Source of the DNA: Oligosphaera ethanolica
GTDB lineage: Bacteria; Verrucomicrobiota; Lentisphaeria; Oligosphaerales; Oligosphaeraceae
Length of the DNA stretch: 64,000 nt
Direction: 5' to 3'
Assembly: GCF_030814695.1 (NCBI RefSeq)
Contig: NZ_JAUSVL010000001.1
Location: 2,020,227-2,084,226, forward strand
Made by a program: the position numbers and the translations under genes
Shown: positions 20,648 to 30,079 of the stretch, one piece after another
Layout: the number at the start of each line of letters is the position of its first letter
Numbering within the stretch: the stretch's first letter is position 1
Notes under the pieces: generated by a model
Told to the model about the DNA's origin: nothing
What the model saw: only the letters and a program-made list of their open reading frames with translations
Database searches by the model: none

Positions 20648-23600
20648 TTATGGGCGCGCGCCAAAGGCGAACGAGTCCAGATTGAGACTGTTACCGCAGT
20701 TGACGAAGCGTATCAGCTGCCGTCCTTGCCGCAGATGGAACAGGAACGGCCGGCCCTCTGCATCCGGCACCGTGGTCCATGCCCAGTTGTCCTGCCCCGA
20801 ACTCCAACCGCCTGTTTCCGGAAAAGCCAGCTGGGTCAGATCGGCATGCGGACAGTACCCGTTGACCATAATCGCGCGCACGGCCGTAGGGCCTGACGAA
20901 CAATGGCGGATATGCAGCGGATATGCACCATCAGCGGGAACCTCGACCGCGTATTCCAGCCAATGGCCGGTCTTATCCCAATTCAGAAAGGCGCGGCCGT
21001 CGGCAGCCGTCTTGGCATCGGTCACCGTGACCCGCCCGCCACCCTGGGCCGCAAAATTCTCCGCTTGCACCAGAATGGACAGCCCGGCCGGCGCCGCCGG
21101 CAAGGACGGCAGCACCCGCACCGGCAGCGACAGTACCCCGGCCGCAGCCTGCTGTTCCGCCGCGCGAATAGCGTGAACACTGTCGCCACCCCAGGTCAGC
21201 TCGTATTCCTGGCCGGCGGCCGCCGGCCACGCCAGCGTGCCGTCCGCGCCGCGCGTAAAGGCCACTAGCGACACCCGGGCGCCACGCCGATCCAGTGCGT
21301 GCAGCGACAGGCCTGCCGCCGGCACCAGCGCCAAGCTCAAAGCCACGTCAGTCGTCCGGTCCGTACTGACCACCAGCGCCTGCGCCGAGGCCGCCAGCAC
21401 CGCCAGCGTCGCCGGCTCGCTAACACTCGCCGCGTAGCCGGGCCCGGCAACACGGCGGCCATGAATCAGCAGGAGCCGAAAAGACGCCCCCGTCCCGCCG
21501 GCGACTGCGGCCTGACCATCTGTTTCCAGCTGCACCGGTCCGCCCTGGTCATCGGCAAAAGCCTGCATGGCCTGCCCGGGAGCATCGCTGTGCAGCCACG
21601 CATACGCGTCTGCCGCCCCGACCTCAATCCTAGCGGCCTGCGCTTCCGGACTGCACGCCATGGACACGCAACGGGTCTCGCGGGTTTCGGTGGCCGGGAA
21701 CGGCTGCACGACCGTCACCACGTCTGACCGACCCTGCCATGGTTGACGGAAGATCGCGGTCGGCACCGCCGACATCGGTATGCCCTTCTGCCGGTTCCGC
21801 CTGACGTTGGCCGACCATCCCTGTGCCGGCGGCTCCATCTTGCCCGTCACGATCTCCACCGCCAGCTCGGGTTGCGGCCGAGCGGCCAGGCGCAAACCGG
21901 CCTTGTCCTTGTTCGTTGCCAAAATCGCCACCCCGCCGTCGTCGTCGACGGCGGCCGTCTCCGCGTCAATGTGATACAGGACTTCCGCCGTGTGCGGCTC
22001 CTGGTCGGTCGCGAACAGCGTGTCATGAACGACCCACAGCCCGGGCTTGATGAACAGCACGGCGCGCCGATGCTGCACTGTGTCCAAGACCCTGGTCGCG
22101 TTCGTCGCCGGGTTCTGACTGTCGACATACTCGCGCCAGCGGCCCTTCCACCAGCCCTGGCAATAATCAACGCCCGGCGACGAGTGCCACAGCGTGTCGC
22201 TGCCCGCAGGCCGGTCGCCCGCCCACGGCAGCGGCCAGACCTTGGCTGCCATGGCATTCTCGCCAAACTGGTCCATGCCGTCAACCAGCACCGTGTTGTG
22301 CGCACGCGTCAGCAGCTGGTAGGCCCGCCAGCGCGATTTGTCGTACATGGTCACCCCGCCATCCACCAGCAGCTGCTGCCCGTAAGCCGCCAGCGCCAGA
22401 GTCAGCTTATCCTGGTGAATATGCCCCCGGCCCTGCAGTCCGGCGTCCATGTGCAGGACATTGGCCTGAGGATGCCAGCCAGAGCGCATGACATAATGCC
22501 CGACCCACTCCTGGCCAAACGAATCCGTCACCGGCGGCTCGCCGGCCTGGCCATCCGTGGCCGCGAACAGGAACTCGGGGCGCTTGAACAGGCGATAGCC
22601 GTCCATAAGCTGACGCCTGACGTTGCTGTTGCCGGCGTCATTGAGCGCAAAAGCCACTGCGCCCGGCATGACATTGGCCATCAGATAGACATACATCTTC
22701 TCCAAGCGGGAAGCATAATCTGACGGCAGTTCATGTTCCATGCCGTTGAGAACGGCCGCATCATACAAATCGGTAAATTCCCGCAGCGTCCAGTTGCTGT
22801 AGCCCAGGGCCAGCTCAAACTGCAGGCCGTCCGGATACACCTCCTCCTGCAACTGCCGGTACAGGCTATCAATGCCGTACTGACGCCAGGCTGCGGCCTC
22901 CTTGAACTCTGGAAGCAACAGGCCGGTGACGTATACGCCCCACGCCTCCGCCGTCAGCCAGTTGCCGGTCGATGGCCAGCGCAGCAGATGCCGGGCCTGC
23001 TCCACCTGCGATTTCATGATGTTGATGATGATATCATCGGTGAATGCCTCCGCCTCAAGGCAATGCGCCAGGGCATTGGGCCAGCTCGCATGCAGGCGAA
23101 TGCCCGTATTGAGCGTCTCCCAGGCATGATGATAGGGGCTATTCCCGGATTGCAGCAACAGCACCGGGTTGTCTTCGATCCAGCCGTTCATCTGCTCGGC
23201 CAGCTCGGCCGCGTACTTTTCCTCCCCAGTCTCCCACCAGGCCCTGGTCAGATGCTCGAAGTGAAAATGACGGTTGAGCTGGGCGTTCCATTCAATGGTG
23301 CGCGACTCGCCGTCACTCATGGCGTTGGCCGACCAGTCAATTCGCTCGCCAAACGCATAGGGATGATCACGAAAACTGCCAATCGTAAATGTCCGGCTGA
23401 GAATCTCGTCGGCACGGGCGGTGTTAGGCGCCGCCGACATGACTTTGACGACCAGCCGGCCGCATTCCACCGCCGGAGCATGCACCCACAGCGCCACGGT
23501 TTCATAGCCGGACCAGTCCGCCGGATAACGCCGGCACACGACGTCCGGATTCATGTCCGGAAACCACCATTTGCCGGTAGCCGTACCGGCCCGGATGAAC

Positions 23601-24661
23601 TCGCGGTCCTGAAACACCTGGTCCCAGCCCGTCTGAATGGCGTCGAAATCTCCCACCAGGCGCTGCCCGGCCGGGCCGTTCAGCGACACATCGTCAAGAT
23701 GCAACGCCGTCCCAGCGGGCAAATTCACGGGCGCGTCCCAGCTCAGGTGCAGTCCGCTGACCACCCCCCAGCCCAGCGGCCGGCCCACGGCCTGAAAATC
23801 CTCCAGGCGGAGTTCCACGCGCTTCCAGCCGGTCCAGTCCAGGGTAACTGTCGACTGATAACGTCCGCCCGCCCCGGGAACCGCCCGGAGCGTCTGCGGT
23901 GGCAGGCCCCGCCCAGGACGATCTCGGGGATCAACCAGCCAGCGCGGCTCGCGCCGCGTCCGCAGATGCTCACTCAGGGCGTGCCGCGCCGCCGCATAGT
24001 CGCCGCCCGCCAGCGCCGCCTTGACCCCGGATAGCTCAGGATGACCCGTGTCCACTAGCGCGAAAAATTCCTCGTCCGACAAACGCGGCCCGCGAACGTT
24101 GACGATGCTAAAATCCTTGACCAGCCGAAGATCACTGATGGTAACGACGTTGTCCGCGTCCGGCGGATTGTTCCCGATCCAATCGCGGTGGAAATCCACG
24201 CCGTCAATTTGGTCCAGTCCGCGTGGCGAACGAACCCGGCTCAGCTCCGCCAACGGCAACACCAGCTCGTGCGTGCCGGAGAAACGCGCTGGCAACGCGA
24301 ACGAAAAGTAGTCCGGCCCGGGCATGTCCCGATTCTCAGACCTGATGATAAGCGAATAGCGCCCGGCTAGCGGCTGCCGGCAGGACACGGTCAGGGCCAA
24401 CGCGTGATAGGCGCTCCAGTCCGCAGGCACGCGCTGCAAAGCCACCCGCGATTGGTCGCGAAAAACATGCACAAGGGTATCCCGACCGTCAATCGCCTGC
24501 AACGCCCCGGCCGGCACAACCCCCGCCGCCCGCAAGTCGAAAAGCAGCTGCCCGTCACCTGCGCTCGCCTGCCCCGCTGTATTCGCCTGCGCGACCGCGG
24601 CCAACCCCACCAGCCAAGTTGCAGTCATCATGACCATCAACGCCTTTCGCTTGCCAATCAT
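20648..24661 (-). CDS. Secreted heparinase II/III-like polysaccharide lyase with C-terminal carbohydrate-binding module
   Basis: The protein has 1,337 residues. The start is set at 24661 because AGGAG lies 9-10 nt upstream and a signal peptide follows at once (MIGKRKALMVMMTATW, then LVGLAAVAQA). A frame extension to 24697 lacks a ribosome site. N-terminal beta-rich regions are followed by an alpha-toroid part and a heparinase II/III signature, GRGHIHQDKLTLALAAYG, near residues 740-765. This region is known in lyases acting on uronic-acid polymers such as heparin, alginate or other acidic glycans. About residues 1195-1337 resemble a CBM6/35-type module (VQAENFAAQGGG, then GHWLEYAVEVPADGAYPLHIR). 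The substrate cannot be told from sequence. Convergent with the truncated oxidoreductase; no partner enzymes adjoin it. Confidence 0.8.
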   Translation of the reverse strand: MIGKRKALMVMMTATWLVGLAAVAQANTAGQASAGDGQLLFDLRAAGVVPAGALQAIDGRDTLVHVFRDQSRVALQRVPADWSAYHALALTVSCRQPLAGRYSLIIRSENRDMPGPDYFSFALPARFSGTHELVLPLAELSRVRSPRGLDQIDGVDFHRDWIGNNPPDADNVVTISDLRLVKDFSIVNVRGPRLSDEEFFALVDTGHPELSGVKAALAGGDYAAARHALSEHLRTRREPRWLVDPRDRPGRGLPPQTLRAVPGAGGRYQSTVTLDWTGWKRVELRLEDFQAVGRPLGWGVVSGLHLSWDAPVNLPAGTALHLDDVSLNGPAGQRLVGDFDAIQTGWDQVFQDREFIRAGTATGKWWFPDMNPDVVCRRYPADWSGYETVALWVHAPAVECGRLVVKVMSAAPNTARADEILSRTFTIGSFRDHPYAFGERIDWSANAMSDGESRTIEWNAQLNRHFHFEHLTRAWWETGEEKYAAELAEQMNGWIEDNPVLLLQSGNSPYHHAWETLNTGIRLHASWPNALAHCLEAEAFTDDIIINIMKSQVEQARHLLRWPSTGNWLTAEAWGVYVTGLLLPEFKEAAAWRQYGIDSLYRQLQEEVYPDGLQFELALGYSNWTLREFTDLYDAAVLNGMEHELPSDYASRLEKMYVYLMANVMPGAVAFALNDAGNSNVRRQLMDGYRLFKRPEFLFAATDGQAGEPPVTDSFGQEWVGHYVMRSGWHPQANVLHMDAGLQGRGHIHQDKLTLALAAYGQQLLVDGGVTMYDKSRWRAYQLLTRAHNTVLVDGMDQFGENAMAAKVWPLPWAGDRPAGSDTLWHSSPGVDYCQGWWKGRWREYVDSQNPATNATRVLDTVQHRRAVLFIKPGLWVVHDTLFATDQEPHTAEVLYHIDAETAAVDDDGGVAILATNKDKAGLRLAARPQPELAVEIVTGKMEPPAQGWSANVRRNRQKGIPMSAVPTAIFRQPWQGRSDVVTVVQPFPATETRETRCVSMACSPEAQAARIEVGAADAYAWLHSDAPGQAMQAFADDQGGPVQLETDGQAAVAGGTGASFRLLLIHGRRVAGPGYAASVSEPATLAVLAASAQALVVSTDRTTDVALSLALVPAAGLSLHALDRRGARVSLVAFTRGADGTLAWPAAAGQEYELTWGGDSVHAIRAAEQQAAAGVLSLPVRVLPSLPAAPAGLSILVQAENFAAQGGGRVTVTDAKTAADGRAFLNWDKTGHWLEYAVEVPADGAYPLHIRHCSSGPTAVRAIMVNGYCPHADLTQLAFPETGGWSSGQDNWAWTTVPDAEGRPFLFHLRQGRQLIRFVNCGNSLNLDSFAFGARP

Positions 24662-24736
24662 GCGATCACTTCTCCTGTCCGGCTTTTGCCTTGCCATCTA
24701 TCCGCTGATTATGCCGAAGCAGCAGAATTGATTAAG

Positions 24737-24780
24737 TATAGTGGACCCCATAAATAGGACAAGGCGATAAAAGAAGATGC
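24737..24780 (+). repeat. TATAGTGGACCCC element, copy 1
   Basis: One of five scattered copies of a roughly 45-bp motif: TATAGTGGACCCC, then an AAAT-GG-CAAGGC core, then a GAAGAAGA-like end. The leading part resembles terminal inverted repeats of IS3-type elements, but no transposase adjoins it. After the motif this copy continues in the same way as copy 3 (ACTGAAA, then CGGG-rich). Confidence 0.7.
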
Positions 24781-24814
24781 ACTGAAAGTTGGGCTCGGGC
24801 CCCTTGGGGACGCC

Positions 24815-24870
24815 AGCGTCCAATCGGTCCCCAATCAGTCCAACCGGTCCCCGAGCGTCCCCAGCCTCCA
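24815..24870. repeat. Phased GTCC tract 1
   Basis: GTCC occurs at 24818, 24827, 24838, 24847 and 24856, with CTCC at 24866, i.e. spacings of 9-11 bp. The words between are degenerate, so this is a quasi-tandem array of about one helical turn per unit. Confidence 0.6.
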
Positions 24871-25351
24871 ATCGGGTTCCAACTAGTGCCACCTGCCAGA
24901 TATCATGGCCAACGGCTTGTGGCAGGTGATTCCAAGCCGACTTTAGGCTCGGATGGGCGGCGGAAGAAGCCGTGCTCATCAAGAGAGTTCCCGCAGCCGC
25001 CAGTTCAATGCCAGCCTGCGCCTGGAACCCAGGTCAGTGTGCTGGCTTGAGCTTCAATTACTGGTCCGAGTGTTCTGCCCATCGGTGAATCGAAATTTTG
25101 GCATCATGCCTTAACCGCGATTACATTCTGTCAATCGCCCAGCCGCAGGGAACACCCGAATGCTATAATTGAAGTACCAGACCCATCGCATAGTCCAAGC
25201 GTTCACCCGTCACTTTCAAGATAGCGAGCCCATCTCGTTCATCTGTGCGGAGCGGCGAGAGTCGCCGCCGATTCCGTCCACAAGCCTCTGATTGACACCG
25301 ACAAGGAAACGGCCTTCGTATTGCAGTCGCCATCCGGCAAGGAGGTATTAC

Positions 25352-26179
25352 ATGCACCCTTTTCTGCTTGCAGCGCTGGCCGCCGCCGAAGCCCATTTCC
25401 GGGCGGACGCGCGCTGTGTCGGCATGTACCTGCACGGTTCCATCGGCCGCGGAGACACGGATGCCTATTCGGACATCGATGTCTGCGCCGTGATTGAAGA
25501 CGCGCACTACCCAGCCGTGAAAGCCGAGATGCGGGAGCTTTGCGGCAAGCTGTTCGGCCCAATTGTCGCCTGGCTCCCAGAAGGAGAGCGCCCCAACTAC
25601 TGCAATTACGCCTTCCTCTTCAAGAACGGCGACGACTTGCTGCTCACGGATTTCGACATCATCTCCCGCTCCCTCTTCGTCGAGCGCAACCAGCCGCCCG
25701 ACCGCGTCCTCTGGGACCGCACCGGTATACTGCACGAGGTGGCGGCAAAGGTCCACCCCAAGACCACCGTGGCTGCGGAGCGCGTGCTGCGCTTGATCGA
25801 CACTTTCTGGGTCTATGCCTACCTCGATGGCAAATACTGGTGCCGCCAGGACCTGTACAAGCTGCTTTACGTCCAGGAAACGCTCCTCCGGACGCATGCC
25901 CGGGTGCTCAATCTTCTCCACCGCGAAAGCGAAGGCTCATGGTGGGCCGGCGACATGGCCAAGCTGCCTGCCCGGGACCAGCGGCGGATGCGCGTCTATT
26001 TCTCGGCGGCGACCCCGGCCGCCGTGGCCCGCTCCCTCGCCCGATCGCTGGATGCCTTCGCAGAGGATGCGCGCCTGCTGTGCCAGCAACTACATGTGCC
26101 CTACCCCGCGGAGCGCGAAACCGCCGTGCGCAAGCACCTGCACGCGCTGGGATTGCCGAAGCCCACCCGGAAAGTATAG
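25352..26179 (+). CDS. Nucleotidyltransferase-domain protein (aminoglycoside adenylyltransferase-like fold)
   Basis: The protein has 275 residues. The start at 25352 is fixed by AAGGAGG at 25339-25345, rather than the in-frame ATG at 25292. Residues 25-45 carry the Pol-beta-type nucleotidyltransferase signature: HGSIGRGDTDAYSDIDV, with G29-S30 and the metal-binding pair D41/D43. A third carboxylate could be D100 or D102 in TDFDII. The C-terminal half is helical, as in KNTase-like enzymes with a DUF4111- or HEPN-like tail. Such proteins transfer NMP to small molecules such as aminoglycosides, or to RNA or protein. The acceptor is unknown. The final codons and stop (AAAGTATAG) lie inside a TATAGTGG repeat, so the native C-terminus may have been altered by insertion. 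Confidence 0.75.
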   Translation: MHPFLLAALAAAEAHFRADARCVGMYLHGSIGRGDTDAYSDIDVCAVIEDAHYPAVKAEMRELCGKLFGPIVAWLPEGERPNYCNYAFLFKNGDDLLLTDFDIISRSLFVERNQPPDRVLWDRTGILHEVAAKVHPKTTVAAERVLRLIDTFWVYAYLDGKYWCRQDLYKLLYVQETLLRTHARVLNLLHRESEGSWWAGDMAKLPARDQRRMRVYFSAATPAAVARSLARSLDAFAEDARLLCQQLHVPYPAERETAVRKHLHALGLPKPTRKV

Positions 26180-26218
26180 TGGCCCCAAAAATTGGCCAAA
26201 GCCATATGTGAAGAAGTC
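26175..26218 (+). repeat. TATAGTGGACCCC element, copy 2 (supplies the stop of the upstream gene)
   Basis: TATAGTGGCCCC followed by AAAAATTGGCCAAAGC and GTGAAGAAGT. The TAG within TATAG is the stop codon of the nucleotidyltransferase gene. A weaker half-copy (GGCCCCACAAATTAGCC, then AGAAGAAG) follows at about 26241-26265. Confidence 0.75.
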
Positions 26219-26265
26219 ATTAACCATTGCCCCCCCAGAAGGCCCCACAAATTAGCCAGAAGAAG

Positions 26266-26766
26266 CGACTTATCGCACCCTGGTTCAAAGCCAAAGTGGC
26301 CATGCCACGCCCAGAGAGGAAATGACCATGGCTGAGCTTGCCAACGAGTAAGGCGTCCCCCCACGAACCAGATCAGTCAATCGCGAGAGCAAAAACACAC
26401 TTCCCCAGCTGAGGTCTATATTAGCAACGCTAAAGGCCGACACCTGGACAAGGAGTCCACAATAAGCGAAGCAGCTACACAAAGAGGTTGGTAGTCTTCA
26501 CACCGAGCCGGTCTGGGTAATAAAAGTCAATGCAGCAGATCTTGTCCGTCTTGGCGCTGCTCAGCCGCTCTTCTGCGGAGATCCCGCCGGCGGCTTCGCG
26601 GCTAAATGCCTCCGCTAGTCCATGCGTCCACTGCTATTTTCATGTTTATTCGTCCTTGTCATTGGGTCCCTTTCACCCTTCTGCCGGCTATAGGAACATG
26701 GGCTCAGCAATTTTGGACCAGAAGAGCTGGCCCTCACATCAGATGATAAAAAGGAGTTGAACGACA
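26266..26766. other. Intergenic leader before the metal-efflux operon
   Basis: No gene is seen. The AAGGAG ribosome site of the next gene lies at 26751-26756. I could not assign a convincing promoter or a metal-responsive operator, and no sensor or regulator gene adjoins. Confidence 0.4.
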
Positions 26767-27105
26767 ATGAAAATCAGAGCCATCACCGCAATCGTGATCA
26801 GCGCTGCGTCGTGCTTGATGACCAATGGGTGTGGGAAACCGACGCCGAAGCAAACCGACGAACAGCCGGCCAGTCAGACCGCCGCGGCGCCGGTATTGCT
26901 CAAACAGACACAATGTCCGGTCATGGGGGGGGATATCAATAAGGACATTTATGTGGATGTCGAAGGCAAGCGGATCTATCTTTGCTGCAAAGGCTGCGAG
27001 GAAGCAGTCAAGAAAGAACCATTGAAGTATATACAGCAGATGACGGCAGCCGGCATTGCTTTGGAGTCTGCCCCGACGGCACCTCAGTCTGACGCCGACC
27101 AGTAG
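26767..27105 (+). CDS. Putative lipoprotein with YHS-type metal-binding motif
   Basis: The protein has 112 residues, with AAGGAG 10 nt before the ATG. It has a hydrophobic leader (AITAIVISAASCLMT) and a possible lipobox ending at C22 (MTNGC). The mature part contains TQCPVMGGDINKDIYVD followed by GKRIYLCCKGCEEAV, i.e. C50, C73, C74 and C77. This is a YHS/TRASH-like arrangement known to bind soft metals such as copper or silver. It is the first gene of a run with TolC-, CusB- and CusA-like genes, spaced 50 nt before the next start. By position it may act like CusF, delivering periplasmic metal to the adaptor or pump; that role is inference. The C-terminal tail is short and Ala/Pro-rich. Confidence 0.75.
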   Translation: MKIRAITAIVISAASCLMTNGCGKPTPKQTDEQPASQTAAAPVLLKQTQCPVMGGDINKDIYVDVEGKRIYLCCKGCEEAVKKEPLKYIQQMTAAGIALESAPTAPQSDADQ

Positions 27106-27155
27106 GGCATCCTAAAAAGCGTGTGCAGTCGTTGTCGCCTATCAGGAGAGCTGAT

Positions 27156-28436
27156 GTGAAAAGGATAATAGCGTATATCATCCTGTCCGGCACGATATGC
27201 TGCATCGCGGGTGACAAGACGCCGTCGTCGCCCGCGCCGGAAGTCGGGCTGAGTCTCAGTCAGGCAGTACGGACCGTACTGGCCGTCCACCCGGAACTGG
27301 AGGCGCTGCGCCTGCAGGCCGAGGCGGTTGGTGAAGAGAGGGAACAGGCGATGACGCCGCCAGAACCCATGTTATCCTTCGGCCTAATGGACATGACGAA
27401 TGCAGGCAGTGACTGGACTGATGCCGCCGAGAAACGGGTCACCCTCGAACAGAAAATTCCCTGGTACGGCAAGCGTGAACTGCGTCGGCAGATCGCCGAC
27501 CGGAAGTACGAAGGCGCCGGTCATGCACTCGCCGCCCAGGCATTGCGGCTGCAACGCGAAACCAAAGAGGCATTCCACAGTCTGTATGCCATTCGTCGCA
27601 CCCTTGCCGTCACCCGTGCCGATGAGCAGGTTATACAGCGCATTGCCGATCTGGCGGAGGCCCTCTATGCGACCGGCAAACGTTCGCAAAATGATTTTAT
27701 CAGAGCGGAGGCGGAAAAAACGGTTCTGCGGCAGTCCCTCATAGAGCTTGATGCCCAGGAAGCTGTGCTGGGCGCTACGCTGAATGTGCTGATGAACCGG
27801 CCCCCGGAGCATCCTGTCGAGACCTTGTTACCGCCGCCAGAGTGGCCAGCCCTGGATGCATGGTCGTCAGATTTGCGCGAGGCGGCCGAAACTCGTCCGA
27901 ACGTTCTGACTGCACTTGCCAGAAGTGCCATGTATGGACAGCAGGCCGAACTTGCGCAAAAGGAATTCTGGCCCGATCCGATTGTGAGCGTGGAATACCG
28001 TGGCAACCGATCGGGTGAGGATATGCTGATGCTGATGGTCGGCTTTGATTTGCCGGTCTGGCGCTCCAGTCTGCGTGCAGGCGTGCGGCAAGCAAAACTG
28101 CTGCGCCAGGCGAATCTGGCAGAAGCCCGAGTCGCCGCGCAGGAAAACGCCCTGCGGATTGAGACGGCGCGGATTGCCCTCCAGGCTGCGCAGCGAAGCC
28201 TTGAACTCTATATCAATGAATTGTTGCCGCAGGCAGATGCGGGTTTCCAAGCAAGCGAGGCTGGTTATCGCAACGGGCAGGTCACTTTCACCGAATTGCT
28301 TGAGCAACACCGGATACTACTGGCAACCAGACTCAAAATCATCGCCACTAAAGGGGAAATAGGCAGACAGACGGCGCGCTTGGAAGAGGCCACGGACGTC
28401 ATCGCAATCGGCGAAAATGGAGAGCGACGACCATGA
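27156..28436 (+). CDS. TolC-family outer membrane efflux protein (CusC-like)
   Basis: The protein has 426 residues from the GTG at 27156, chosen because AGGAG lies 7 nt upstream (27144-27148) and a signal peptide follows (VKRIIAYIILSGTICC). The in-frame GTG at 27123 lacks a ribosome site. It shows the two-fold repeat of TolC proteins: GLSLSQAVRTVLAVHPEL at the start of the first half and RPNVLTALARSAM opening the second. An IPWYGKRELRR segment is typical of metal-efflux TolC homologues. Long helical stretches form the periplasmic tunnel. Cys residues just after the leader leave open a lipidated N-terminus, as in CusC. Its stop overlaps the next start by ATGA, so translation is probably coupled. 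Confidence 0.88.
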   Translation: MKRIIAYIILSGTICCIAGDKTPSSPAPEVGLSLSQAVRTVLAVHPELEALRLQAEAVGEEREQAMTPPEPMLSFGLMDMTNAGSDWTDAAEKRVTLEQKIPWYGKRELRRQIADRKYEGAGHALAAQALRLQRETKEAFHSLYAIRRTLAVTRADEQVIQRIADLAEALYATGKRSQNDFIRAEAEKTVLRQSLIELDAQEAVLGATLNVLMNRPPEHPVETLLPPPEWPALDAWSSDLREAAETRPNVLTALARSAMYGQQAELAQKEFWPDPIVSVEYRGNRSGEDMLMLMVGFDLPVWRSSLRAGVRQAKLLRQANLAEARVAAQENALRIETARIALQAAQRSLELYINELLPQADAGFQASEAGYRNGQVTFTELLEQHRILLATRLKIIATKGEIGRQTARLEEATDVIAIGENGERRP

Positions 28437-30067
28437 AGAAGAAAAAAATCATATCCACCCTTGTGCTGCTTGTCTTCCTCGTCGCCGTCGCCCTTGCCGG
28501 GTATCTGACCGGTCGGAATGACTTTTTGAGGCGATTGTCAGAAAGCCCAGTCACCGGCTCCCCGGTCCTGGCCGCTCCCCAAGTCTGGATCTGCTCCATG
28601 CACCCGCAAATTCGCTTGAGCGGACCGGGGCGTTGCCCGATTTGCGAGATGCCGCTGATTCCGTCCGATTCCTCCGCCCAGGATTCGGGAGAGATTCCGT
28701 CCCTTCAGCTGAGCGCGCAGGCATTGGCGATGGCCCGAGTGGAAACAACGCCGGTAGAACGCCGAGAGCTGACGCACGCCCTCCGGGCAGTCGGTAAAAT
28801 CAGCTATAACGAGTCGTCGCTGGCCACAGTAACTGCAAGGGTCAATGGCTATGCGGAAAGACTCTTCGTCGATCTGACCGGCATTGAGATCAAGGCGGGC
28901 GATCATTTGCTGGAAATCTACAGTCCGGAATTGATCACTGCCCAGCAGGAGATGCTGATTGCCCTGGGAACGGCAAATCAACGCCTGGGGAGTTCTCTCG
29001 TCGAGTCGTCCCGCCATAAACTGCGGCGTTGGGGGCTGACCGAGGAGCAAATTGACTCCCTTGCCACAAAAAAGCAGATTGCCGAGCGGGTAACCATCTA
29101 TTCGCCGATAACGGGAACGGTTCTGGCTAAAATGGTGGTGAAAAACAGCTCTTTCAGGGAGGGCGACGTCCTCTACCGGGTCGCCAATCTTGATGTCGTC
29201 TGGGCTTATGTCGACGTATATGAATACGATCTACCCTGGATACGCTACGGCCAGACGGTAAAATTGACGGCGGAAGCCCTCCCCGGCCAGGAGTATGCGG
29301 GGCGGGTGTCCTTTGTGTTGCCGGTAGTAAATGAGTTGACGCGGACGATCCAGGTGCCCGTCTATATTGTCAATCCCGACCATGCCCTCAAGCCAGGCAT
29401 GTTTGTCAGTGTCACCATCCAGTCGCTGCTGCAGGCCGATGGGCAGGCAGCGCCGACCGGCGTCGAAGGGCAGTTCACCTGTCCGATGCACCCACAGGTA
29501 CTGAACCGGAGCGAGGGCGAGTGCCCGCACTGCGGGATGTCATTGGTCTTGATTCCCGGTGCCGCCAAGGCCCCAGCGGAGCCGACAGCGGCTCGCGACA
29601 AACCCAAATACGCCTGCCCCATGGGCTGCGAAGGAGACAAAACCTATTCCGAGCAGGGTAATTGCCCGGTCTGCGAGATGAAGCTGACGGCCGTGAAATC
29701 CCCATCGTCGCTTAGCTCCGGCGGCCTGCTTGTCATCCCGGCTAGTGCCGTGCTGGACTGCGGCAGCCGTCAGCTGGTTTATGTCGAAAAAAAACACGGT
29801 TTATTCGAGTCGCGGGAGGTCGTGCTGGGACCACGGGCCGAGGGCTTCTATCCCATTCTGCGCGGCTTGACCGAGGGAGAACGGGTGGTGACCCGAGGAG
29901 GCTTCCTGATCGACAGCCAATTTCAAATCAGCGGACGGCCCAGCCTGCTTTATCCGGGCGGCTTGACCGGCGATCTCCCGACGGGGCCAAAGCCGGGAGC
30001 AAATACCGGCATGGGCGGTGTGTCCGACCATCCGGCCGCCGAGCCAGCTCACCACGAGCATAAATAG
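28433..30067 (+). CDS. cusB: CusB-like RND adaptor with three heavy-metal-binding motifs
   Basis: The protein has 544 residues. An N-terminal membrane anchor covers residues 7-23. The adaptor body includes the lipoyl and hairpin part (GYAERLFVDLTGIEIKAG, then YSPELITAQQEML), a beta-barrel (WAYVDVYEYDLPWI) and a membrane-proximal part (VIPASAVLDCG). Three C-C motif modules are visible: residues 52-76 (CSMHP...CPICEM), 348-371 (CPMHP...CPHCGM) and 393-418 (CPMGC...CPVCEM). The first is common at the N-terminus of CusB proteins. The second and third are inserted between the barrel and the final membrane-proximal strands. The C-terminus is His-rich (HHEHK). It links the RND pump to the TolC-like channel for Cu(I)/Ag(I) export, by family. 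It overlaps the TolC gene by 4 nt. Confidence 0.88.
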   Translation: MKKKKIISTLVLLVFLVAVALAGYLTGRNDFLRRLSESPVTGSPVLAAPQVWICSMHPQIRLSGPGRCPICEMPLIPSDSSAQDSGEIPSLQLSAQALAMARVETTPVERRELTHALRAVGKISYNESSLATVTARVNGYAERLFVDLTGIEIKAGDHLLEIYSPELITAQQEMLIALGTANQRLGSSLVESSRHKLRRWGLTEEQIDSLATKKQIAERVTIYSPITGTVLAKMVVKNSSFREGDVLYRVANLDVVWAYVDVYEYDLPWIRYGQTVKLTAEALPGQEYAGRVSFVLPVVNELTRTIQVPVYIVNPDHALKPGMFVSVTIQSLLQADGQAAPTGVEGQFTCPMHPQVLNRSEGECPHCGMSLVLIPGAAKAPAEPTAARDKPKYACPMGCEGDKTYSEQGNCPVCEMKLTAVKSPSSLSSGGLLVIPASAVLDCGSRQLVYVEKKHGLFESREVVLGPRAEGFYPILRGLTEGERVVTRGGFLIDSQFQISGRPSLLYPGGLTGDLPTGPKPGANTGMGGVSDHPAAEPAHHEHK

Positions 30068-30079
30068 GAGGAACCGGCC

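Larger units (their letters stand above)
24698..25351. other. Intergenic stretch with a repeat element and phased GTCC tract
   Basis: No supported gene. It contains the first copy of the TATAGTGGACCCC element (24737-24780) and then a tract where GTCC recurs every 9-11 bp (24818-24869). The rest shows nothing recognisable. Minus-strand frames here do not resemble known proteins. Confidence 0.6.

Noticed and set aside
25163-25921. Minus-strand 252-codon frame over the nucleotidyltransferase gene
   Set aside because: The opposite strand has a clear ribosome site and the GSIGRGD...SDID motif; this frame is its shadow, though its last 20 codons extend beyond the gene.
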